Source: a virus. From it: a stretch of DNA of 30,123 nucleotides. The notes under the pieces are model-generated. The model made no database searches, had not been told where the DNA came from, and saw only the letters and a list, made by a program, of their open reading frames with translations. Position numbers and translations under genes: made by a program. Below, one piece after another: positions 8,336 through 15,029 of this stretch (positions within the stretch are counted from its first letter, which is position 1; each line of letters begins with the position of its first letter). The DNA lies in IMG/VR virus record IMGVR_UViG_3300032116_000950, positions 1 through 30,123 of that record. One strand, written 5' to 3'.

Positions 8336-8380
8336 AAAGCCCCTGGAAAACTTTAAGGAAGAGAAACCAGGGGCTAATTA
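8336..8380 (-). terminator. Rho-independent terminator after 440-aa structural gene
   Basis: Inverted repeat AGCCCCTGG (8338-8346) / CCAGGGGCT (8367-8375): 9 perfect bp, GC-rich in an AT-rich genome, loop 20 nt. On the minus strand it is followed by TTTATTTAT. It separates the abundant structural genes above from the fibre genes below. Confidence 0.8.
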
Positions 8381-8405
8381 TACTAATTAAGGCTTTAAAG
8401 ATTGA

Positions 8406-8446
8406 CACATCAGAATGATGTGGATTGTAGTCTAAGGACTAGACTA
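8406..8446 (-). other. Two further stem-loops behind the 440-aa gene
   Basis: CACATCA (8406-8412) / TGATGTG (8416-8422), 7 bp with a GAA loop; and TAGTCTA (8428-8434) / TAGACTA (8440-8446), 7 bp with a 5-nt loop that includes the stop codon of the gene. Together with the terminator they make three consecutive hairpins in about 110 nt, perhaps protecting the 3' end of the mRNA. Confidence 0.65.
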
Positions 8447-9766
8447 TGCGATTAATACTGCAGTACTAATTTTAGTTGGAGTTCCAGCTAACCAAGCACC
8501 TATATTAGTAAGTAATTCAACACCTTCTGTTGAGTAACTTCCTGTGTCTAATGTTCTATCAAATGGATCAGCAGAACTAACATTAATAGATGGAGTAGCT
8601 ATAATGATTGCTTTTTGAGCTAATGCTTGAATATCTGCCCCTGAAGTGAAAGTGTTGTCTGCAAAAGTTATAGTTAAAGTATCATAGAAATATTTTACTA
8701 AGAATGCTGTACCTGCTACAACTGCTGTTAAAGGAGATGTGATCACAAATTTAGTAGAACTGATTATGTATTTAATCTCATAAGCAACACTATTTAAAGT
8801 AATTAATTCACCTGCTCTTAAACCTGCTGTAGAAGTAGCAACTTCAACTACATCATATCCTACTGTATTAGCTCCTAATACACCAGTTGATGCTGCAGAT
8901 AAAGCTCCTGTTGGAGTAGTTGCTGCTGCAACAACACTTCCAGATAAATAACCTGTATTAACTACATTAAATTTAACTGCTTGTGCTGGCCATAATCTAC
9001 GGTTAGATAAACCTTCGTATTGGTATTCAAAGTTCTCTTTGTTATAGATTTGATTATAAGTACCTTCTCCATAAGAGTTAGCAGAAATTTGAGTACAAGA
9101 AGTAGATCCAAATCCTGTAGAATCATCTATATGACAAGAGAAATATACACGGTTTTCTTTAAAAGTACTAGATTGAAATTGTTCAATATCTTTAGCTGTA
9201 ATTTCTACACCATAAGCAGTTGCACCAGTTAATCCCATTGCTCCTGAACCATTACCTACTAATAATGCTACAATTAATGATTTAAAACCACTATTATTAA
9301 TATTATCTCTTAATTGAGTTGCAACACTTAATTGTGATGCCGAAACACTAGAAGTAAAGTTAATTCTTAATACTTCTGGACGTTCAGAATATAAAGATTT
9401 ATCATTTTTAAAACGAATACTAGCTGTATAATCAGAAGAAGCATTTACTTCAATTGAACCTGTAGCTAATTTACGATCATATCCAATAGCCCATACTTCA
9501 CGAGATGCTGGAGCATATTTTTCAAAACGTGCAGATTTTACTGCAATACCATTAATTCTCATTGATTTTTTAAATGAACCATCTGAATACGTTTCAGAAA
9601 ACTGAATATCATTTGTTGCTGTTCCTGCTATATAAGGTTCTGCTGCACCTAAAGCTGTTTGATTAGCTTTAAACATACCTAATTTACCTGGAGTTAATGT
9701 GTTTACATCTGTTTGAAATGCACCACCTGTCCCTACGAAAATGTTTGTTACTTTATGAATTGACAT
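8444..9766 (-). CDS. Major virion structural protein, 440 aa (tail or head-associated, unassigned)
   Basis: Long Ala/Thr/Ser-rich protein, predicted mostly beta. Near the middle lies an Ala/Thr-rich stretch (about residues 280-310) that may be an inserted loop. The C-terminal part has SSADPFDRTLDTGSYSTEG followed by a helix ending in TAVLIA. Its position four genes after the capsid protein and its own triple-hairpin 3' end suggest high expression, as for a tail-tube, sheath or ring protein. I do not recognise the family, so the role stays open. Confidence 0.75.
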   Translation of the reverse strand: MSIHKVTNIFVGTGGAFQTDVNTLTPGKLGMFKANQTALGAAEPYIAGTATNDIQFSETYSDGSFKKSMRINGIAVKSARFEKYAPASREVWAIGYDRKLATGSIEVNASSDYTASIRFKNDKSLYSERPEVLRINFTSSVSASQLSVATQLRDNINNSGFKSLIVALLVGNGSGAMGLTGATAYGVEITAKDIEQFQSSTFKENRVYFSCHIDDSTGFGSTSCTQISANSYGEGTYNQIYNKENFEYQYEGLSNRRLWPAQAVKFNVVNTGYLSGSVVAAATTPTGALSAASTGVLGANTVGYDVVEVATSTAGLRAGELITLNSVAYEIKYIISSTKFVITSPLTAVVAGTAFLVKYFYDTLTITFADNTFTSGADIQALAQKAIIIATPSINVSSADPFDRTLDTGSYSTEGVELLTNIGAWLAGTPTKISTAVLIA

Positions 9767-9812
9767 TGTTTTTAATTTTTAAAATTTATTTATTATTTAA
9801 GATATTTATTAA

Positions 9813-10223
9813 TTAGTTTACTACAAAATTAAAAATTAATGCTGTAGTAATATTCCCACCTGTAGCATTAAGATAGCGTATTTTAAAAGACCCTGCTGTA
9901 ATACTTTCAATACTAAAATGTACACCATAAGCGGTTAAGTTTGTTGTATCCATATTTGCAATAACAACGGAATCCGCTTTTACAGCCGAGTTATTTACTG
10001 TAAATACAACATTAGTTGCTGTAGATAAAGACGTTGTATTTGTAGTAATTACACCTTTTGTAGCATTTAATGTTACTTCATTAGTGCGATTAGTTGTTTG
10101 AGTTACTGTACCAGATGTACCATTTACTTCATCAATGATTTCATCAATCTTTGAAGACAGTACTTTGACATTTGGAATTTGTGCTCCTAAGAATTGCTTA
10201 GGGGATGTTTTTGATATTGCCAT
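9813..10223 (-). CDS. Small beta-rich structural protein, decoration/fibre type, 136 aa
   Basis: A short helix-forming start (MAISKTSPKQFLGAQIPNVK ... SSKIDEIIDEVNG) is followed by a Thr/Asn-rich beta-sandwich (NEVTLNATKGVITTNTTSLS ... GGNITTALIFNFVVN). A T-rich repeat followed by an FxVNN strand and a closing strand is frequent in small phage head-decoration or head-fibre proteins; this is pattern recall, not a search result. It lies between the connector-like gene and the 440-aa structural gene. Confidence 0.7.
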   Translation of the reverse strand: MAISKTSPKQFLGAQIPNVKVLSSKIDEIIDEVNGTSGTVTQTTNRTNEVTLNATKGVITTNTTSLSTATNVVFTVNNSAVKADSVVIANMDTTNLTAYGVHFSIESITAGSFKIRYLNATGGNITTALIFNFVVN

Positions 10224-10238
10224 TTTAAATTAAATTTA

Positions 10239-10916
10239 TTATTCGTTAGTGTTATTAATCAAAGGATTAAATGATTGTGTTCTTTTACCCTCTATTCCTT
10301 CTAATGCAATGCTTACTGCGGTGTCTACTAATTCATTATGAATATGTTCTGATAATTCACAAGTAATATTTCCAGATAAACTCATTTTAACAGGTTGTCT
10401 TAAATATCGTAATTGATAATCTACAATTGTACAATTTGATATTAATTCAACTTTTCCTGCTATCATAAGTCTAAGAACTTTTTCATTATTAGGTTTAGCA
10501 AAAGGATCTTTTAAAGATTTAGATGCTTCTAAATGAGTAATTGGTATTACTTCAACTCTTTGTGTTATTGGAGTACCACAATTAGTACAAGTTATTCCAG
10601 CTCTCTCCTGTATAGTAAACCAATGGTTAGTTGGTAAATTTACAAATCTAGCATTAGCATCTATATTGTTTACTGAGTAAGCTAAAGGAGTTAGTATTGT
10701 ATTTTCTGTAATATTCTTTAAATCCTCTGTACGCTTCTGAGTTTCTTCAAAAGATTGTCTTTTAGCATTATTAAAACCATACCTTTGTTTAATTAACCTA
10801 TCCTGAGCATTATTCAATATCAAATCAATCTCTTCAGGTAAGAAGTTAGGATAGTTTAAGGCATCCATTTTATCTAACCTAAATTTAAATTCAATATGAA
10901 ATTGAGATATTGTCAT
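10239..10916 (-). CDS. Head-tail connector / ring-protein-like, 225 aa
   Basis: Starts MTISQFHIEFKFRLDKMDAL and contains PEEIDLILNNAQDRLIKQRYG, the helical opening typical of Bacteroidota phage neck or connector proteins, with QLRYLRQPVKM later (about residues 168-178). A CxNCG pair (residues ~110-114) is present. It is two genes downstream of the major capsid protein, where connector genes are expected. The overlap with the preceding stop is one base (TAATG at 10916). Assignment as ring or adaptor protein is by motif and order only. Confidence 0.65.
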   Translation of the reverse strand: MTISQFHIEFKFRLDKMDALNYPNFLPEEIDLILNNAQDRLIKQRYGFNNAKRQSFEETQKRTEDLKNITENTILTPLAYSVNNIDANARFVNLPTNHWFTIQERAGITCTNCGTPITQRVEVIPITHLEASKSLKDPFAKPNNEKVLRLMIAGKVELISNCTIVDYQLRYLRQPVKMSLSGNITCELSEHIHNELVDTAVSIALEGIEGKRTQSFNPLINNTNE

Positions 10917-11713
10917 TATTCAGCTTTAACTTTCTTTGGTTTTAATTTACTTTCTAAAGCTAATTTAACAGCTTGGTTTTTTAAGTCTGATAAGTAACTT
11001 ACTACTTCATCAGTTGAACTACCTAATAAGTCTTCACCATTATAAAAATAAGTTCCTTTCTTTTTAAGAATACCTTTCTCAATTAAGGCTTCAATTAAAC
11101 CTCTTACTGGAGTATCTTTAGCTGTAGCTAAACGAATAAACTCTTTAGGATCAGATTTAACTTGTTTATACAATTCAGTCTTAACCATAGTTTCAGACAT
11201 TGTATCTACACCTTTCTTACCATAGATTCTCAATAGACCTTTTCTTTCTTCGATAGTTGCATTACTGAAAGCCTCAATAGCTGCAAACTCGAATTCCATT
11301 TTAGCATCTTCAATCTTAGAAGCAGCTTCTGGATCATATATGTAGAATCTAGCTGTAGAGTTTCCAACAACGTCATGCTCTGTATTAGCAATCCAATCAT
11401 GTTGTTGTAACATTCTAAACTTTAATTCATCATAATCATTTACTATATTAAATATAGTCAATTTATCATTTCTTAATCGTACTTCCATATCACCCCAGAA
11501 CTCACCATTTCTAGCACTTAAAGTTCCTTTAGGTAAGTTTAACTTTTCTTCATAATGTTTTTGATCTTCTAAAGACAATCCAGTTTTATACAAACCATTT
11601 TGACTTAGTTGAGCACCTTGAATTACAGTTAAAGTCTTGTTGTAATAAGATTGACCTGAAAATTTGTTTCGTATGATAGGTCTAATAACATACTGTTTTA
11701 ATTGTTCTTCCAT
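10916..11713 (-). CDS. Hypothetical structural-region protein, 265 aa
   Basis: Soluble, alpha-rich in the middle (KIEDAKMEFEFAAIEAFSNA) with basic ends (C-terminus KLKPKKVKAE). The N-terminal part carries SYYNKTLTVIQGAQLS and LPKGTLSARNGEFWGD. The family is conserved in style with proteins seen after the capsid gene of related phages, but no function is known to me. It starts after the capsid terminator, so it may depend on read-through or its own promoter. Confidence 0.75.
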   Translation of the reverse strand: MEEQLKQYVIRPIIRNKFSGQSYYNKTLTVIQGAQLSQNGLYKTGLSLEDQKHYEEKLNLPKGTLSARNGEFWGDMEVRLRNDKLTIFNIVNDYDELKFRMLQQHDWIANTEHDVVGNSTARFYIYDPEAASKIEDAKMEFEFAAIEAFSNATIEERKGLLRIYGKKGVDTMSETMVKTELYKQVKSDPKEFIRLATAKDTPVRGLIEALIEKGILKKKGTYFYNGEDLLGSSTDEVVSYLSDLKNQAVKLALESKLKPKKVKAE

Positions 11714-11746
11714 TGTTTTAATAATTTGCCTTTATTAGTTTAAAAA

Positions 11747-11780
11747 TAAAGAGTGTTTGGGTAAGGTACACTCTTCAAAA
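11747..11780 (-). terminator. Terminator after major capsid gene
   Basis: AAGAGTGT (11749-11756) / ACACTCTT (11768-11775), 8 perfect bp, 11-nt loop. On the minus strand it is followed by TTTATTTTTAAA. It lies about 20 nt after the capsid stop codon, as expected for an attenuating terminator that sets capsid to downstream gene ratios. Confidence 0.75.
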
Positions 11781-11793
11781 CCTTTTATTTTTA

Positions 11794-13245
11794 CTAGCTA
11801 ATGCTAGAAGCATCTAAAATTAATTGAGCCGCATCTGAAGGATCTCTTAACATGATACCACATTCAGTCATTGCTTCAAATGTGTAACCATCTACTGAAC
11901 TTGCAGATGAACCATTCTTCTTAGGTCCATAAGGTCCATACATACCTTCGATGTAAGTTGTTACCATCTCACGATCTTTAGAGTATACTTTTTGAATATT
12001 TGGTTCTCCTTTGTTATAAGACTTAAAGTTTAAGAAAGTTGCTTTGTAAGACTCAGCTGGTTTACCAGTTTGAGGGTGTAACAAACGATTTCTTACAACA
12101 TCATTATAAGGCTTGTATTCTTTTAAAGTAATCTTATCACCATTTAAACCTGTGTAAGTCATGAACTGGCCATGTAACTCTAAGTTTTGTCCTTCACCTG
12201 CAATGAATTTACTATCAACTAAGTTGAAAGCAGATGCACTACGTTTCATAGCTTGATCAAATAAGTTCATGAACTCACGACCACATAATGCTACATACTC
12301 ACGAGGACCATCTTCAGTACCATTGTATGCTAAATCTCCCATGAAATCACGGATAGTTTTCTCATTCAAAGTAGTGTATAAACGTTTGTTACCTGGAGCA
12401 ATTTGAGATTCTAATCCAGCACCAGAATAAATAGTATTTCCTGAAGCACCTTTTAAATCTGTAGTACCGTTAGATTTAACGTTAGATTCACCAAACATTA
12501 AACTAATTTCAATCTCATCCATGAACTGTTTCCAGAATTCCCACTCAGCATATTTTACCCAAGTGTTAGTTTTTTCATTAGTTTCAGGATTTAACATTGA
12601 GATAACCATAACACGGCTGTGAGCAGCACCAGTTACAGAATATTTTTTACGCAATGTAGACATAAAGTTTTCTAACATCATTGGTGTAGCATAGTGAGTT
12701 TCACCAGATGTACGAGAATGATCATGCTCTACTAAGTTGTATTCTTTAGATACCTCTTTACCAACTACTAATAACGCTCCTGGGATTGCTTTAGTAATAT
12801 CAGCAGTAACTAATTGACACACTAAGATGTAATCAGCTCCGTCATAAATTGGTTCAGAAATTACACGAGCTTTATAATCTGGACTGTCAAATAATAAAAC
12901 GTCACCTTCTGAGAACCATTTTTCACCTACACCAATTTTAAAAGTTGTAGCATTGATACCTACTGAAGCAGCAGCATCAAATACTGAACGTGTAATTGAA
13001 ATAGCTTTACGAGAATCTCCAATGATATTCCAACGATATTGGATACCATCAATCTCTTTAGATTTACCCATACCACCTGTTAAGAATGATAGAGCATTTT
13101 TATAACCGTTTTGTTTGTTATAAATACGAGTGATAACTTGACTAGCAATAGCTGGCTCAGTTAAAAAGAAACTAGACAAATGTGAATCTTGAGTAAGACC
13201 CGCATGCCAGTTCATGTTTGTTATTTGTAATGGACTAATTTGCAT
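11794..13245 (-). CDS. Major capsid protein
   Basis: 483 aa. Position after a scaffold-like gene and downstream of TerL and portal, its length and its composition fit an HK97-fold major capsid protein. The C-terminal motif YIEGMYGPYGPKKNGSSASS followed by VDGYTFEAM (residues ~431-459) and ECGIMLRDPSDAAQLI is the kind of ending I recall from Bacteroidota phage capsid proteins. Residues ~195-255 include a conserved-looking segment with NTWVKYAEWEFWKQFMDEIE. The gene ends in its own terminator. A related copy of the C-terminal motif occurs in the 102-aa protein at 19700-20008. Confidence 0.85.
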   Translation of the reverse strand: MQISPLQITNMNWHAGLTQDSHLSSFFLTEPAIASQVITRIYNKQNGYKNALSFLTGGMGKSKEIDGIQYRWNIIGDSRKAISITRSVFDAAASVGINATTFKIGVGEKWFSEGDVLLFDSPDYKARVISEPIYDGADYILVCQLVTADITKAIPGALLVVGKEVSKEYNLVEHDHSRTSGETHYATPMMLENFMSTLRKKYSVTGAAHSRVMVISMLNPETNEKTNTWVKYAEWEFWKQFMDEIEISLMFGESNVKSNGTTDLKGASGNTIYSGAGLESQIAPGNKRLYTTLNEKTIRDFMGDLAYNGTEDGPREYVALCGREFMNLFDQAMKRSASAFNLVDSKFIAGEGQNLELHGQFMTYTGLNGDKITLKEYKPYNDVVRNRLLHPQTGKPAESYKATFLNFKSYNKGEPNIQKVYSKDREMVTTYIEGMYGPYGPKKNGSSASSVDGYTFEAMTECGIMLRDPSDAAQLILDASSIS

Positions 13246-13277
13246 TTTTATTGTTTATATTAAATTAATAATTGTTC

Positions 13278-14408
13278 TTAAATTAAGCCATTATTTAATG
13301 CTTGGCGGAAAGCACTGAAGTTACTTGAAGATTTTTCTTGACTAAAACTATCTGATTGACCAGTTTTTAATTTAGATCTACTATCTCCTTTAAAGTTAGA
13401 TAACTTACTAGCTAACTCTGAACTTACTTTATTCTTTACTTGTTTTTCTAACTTACTCATATCCCAATCATTCATTGCTAAATAAGCATACATAAATTGA
13501 GCATTTTCGTTAGTTTCATTATGCTTCTGTAAACCAGTCTTACCTGATTTATCGGGTTTCATAATGAAGTCCCAAAGATTATCTTTTAATTTGGGAGTTA
13601 ACTTAAACCCTTGAATTTCATCTTTAGAATATAATTTGTCTTTAAACTCCTCATATTGTTTTTTAGCTAAAGCCTTTTGTTCAGCATCATATTTCTTTTG
13701 AACTTCAACTAACTGTTCTTGATAAGACTTTTCAGCATTTTGTAATTTAGTTAAAGCTGTTTTAGCTTTCTTTTCCAATATACCAGAAACTTCATATGTA
13801 TCAAGAGTTTCATTAATTTCTTCTTCATCTTCACCTTGAGCTTTTAAATACTCTTTTAAAACAACTTTTGAATCAGATTCATCTTCTAATTTAAAGTCTG
13901 CCCAAGAACTTTGGTTGTAATAAAGATCCATAAATTGTTTAGGATCTCCACCTGCTTCAACAAATTCTACAAGTTTGTGTACATCTTCAGGTAAACTTTG
14001 TTTATACCTTTCAACTTCTTTCTCAACTGTAGTACTCATTAGTTTTTTTAAACCATCTTCAGAATCTTCAAAAGTTTCTTCATCATAGTCTACTAAACCT
14101 TTATCTCCTAACCAACTTGCAAATACTTTGAGAGAAGAACTCTCTTCAGTAGTTTCTTGTTTAGTCTCAACTTCAGCAACTTCTTCAGGTGCTTTAGTTT
14201 CTTCTTTGGGGATGTCTTTAACAACCTCTTTTGTAACTTCCTTAGTTTCATCAACTGGTGTCACGTCTTCTAGATTTTCAAGTAATGGTTGAGCTACTGA
14301 ATTATTCTCTTTAAAATCTGAAGAATATTCATCATTAAACTGCATTTCCATACCTTCACCAAATGGTGTATCTAGGATATTAAATTCCTTTTGTTTTTCC
14401 TTACTCAT
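13278..14408 (-). CDS. Scaffold-like protein upstream of the capsid gene
   Basis: 376 aa, very acidic and disordered at residues ~35-100 (Glu/Lys/Thr/Val repeats), then a helical segment with a coiled coil (about residues 215-260, KTALTKLQNAEKSYQEQLVE) and a basic Ser-rich C-terminus. Location immediately before the capsid gene, acidic N-terminus, coiled coil and basic C-terminal tail all match tailed-phage scaffolding proteins, which bind the capsid shell through a basic C-terminus. No protease motif is visible in it. Confidence 0.75.
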   Translation of the reverse strand: MSKEKQKEFNILDTPFGEGMEMQFNDEYSSDFKENNSVAQPLLENLEDVTPVDETKEVTKEVVKDIPKEETKAPEEVAEVETKQETTEESSSLKVFASWLGDKGLVDYDEETFEDSEDGLKKLMSTTVEKEVERYKQSLPEDVHKLVEFVEAGGDPKQFMDLYYNQSSWADFKLEDESDSKVVLKEYLKAQGEDEEEINETLDTYEVSGILEKKAKTALTKLQNAEKSYQEQLVEVQKKYDAEQKALAKKQYEEFKDKLYSKDEIQGFKLTPKLKDNLWDFIMKPDKSGKTGLQKHNETNENAQFMYAYLAMNDWDMSKLEKQVKNKVSSELASKLSNFKGDSRSKLKTGQSDSFSQEKSSSNFSAFRQALNNGLI

Positions 14409-14465
14409 GCTTGCCTTATTAGTAATATACTATAAATATAACTGTTTTGGTTATTGTCTCCTAAT

Positions 14466-14497
14466 TTTAAAAGTTAGACAGTTAACTAACTTTTTAT
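14466..14497 (-). terminator. Stem-loop between ferritin and scaffold genes
   Basis: AAAAGTTAG (14469-14477) / CTAACTTTT (14486-14494), 9 perfect bp, 8-nt loop. On the minus strand the 3' arm ends in TTTTAAAATT. It could end the TerL-portal-ferritin transcript partly and leave scaffold-capsid to a separate promoter; AT-rich stem, so strength is uncertain. Confidence 0.6.
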
Positions 14498-14504
14498 AGC
14501 TTTA

Positions 14505-15029
14505 TTATCCTTTTAATTCTGTATCAAATAATCTCATTGCTATCTTATCTTCACCAAAAGCTTCTAATTTATCTATATAAGTTTGAACTTTTCCTAGTTC
14601 TTCTTGTTGTTCAGTTAAGAATTTCATAGCTAATTGATATAATAAATGATTACCATATTTCATAGCATGTGAAGCTAATTCATTACATTGTTGAGTAACC
14701 ATTATTTCATGAGCAAATGATTGTCTAATAATATCAGGTAATCCAGCAAATACTTGAGGAGGTTCTTTTAAAGCCGGTAACTTTGGAGTTACTCCCATAT
14801 CTAAAAGAAAATCTTTAGCCCATTGAGCATGTTTCATCTCATCTTCAGAATCCTTTAACCAGGCTGAAGCTGCTCCAGTATATCCATGATCATTTAACCA
14901 TAAAGACATTATTTGATATAGCCGACTAGAATATTCTTCTTGCTCAATTCTATAATTTAATATATCAATGCATTCTTTAGATGCAAAAGGGTTTTTAACC
15001 CCACCAAGTTTTACTTTAGGTACTTCCAT
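14505..15029 (-). CDS. Ferritin (classical ferroxidase-type), phage-encoded
   Basis: 174 aa, the length of bacterial ferritin A. Ferritins oxidise Fe(II) and store it as mineral in a 24-subunit shell. Compared with E. coli FtnA from memory, all ferroxidase ligands are in place: E31, E64 and H67 (SEDEMKHA), E108 (AHEIMVTQQCNEL), Q141 and E144 (TEQQEE), with Y38 matching the conserved tyrosine. The Dps layout (ligands at the dimer interface) is not seen. An extra ~15-residue N-terminal extension (VKLGGVKNPFASK) precedes helix A. Its ATG overlaps the portal stop as TAATG, so it is translated with the head genes. Whether it forms cages, binds the virion or feeds the host iron pool is unknown. Confidence 0.9.
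   Translation of the reverse strand: MEVPKVKLGGVKNPFASKECIDILNYRIEQEEYSSRLYQIMSLWLNDHGYTGAASAWLKDSEDEMKHAQWAKDFLLDMGVTPKLPALKEPPQVFAGLPDIIRQSFAHEIMVTQQCNELASHAMKYGNHLLYQLAMKFLTEQQEELGKVQTYIDKLEAFGEDKIAMRLFDTELKG

Noticed and set aside
9020-9232. 70-codon plus-strand frame
   Set aside because: Antisense to the 440-aa structural gene, no leader or coupling with neighbours.
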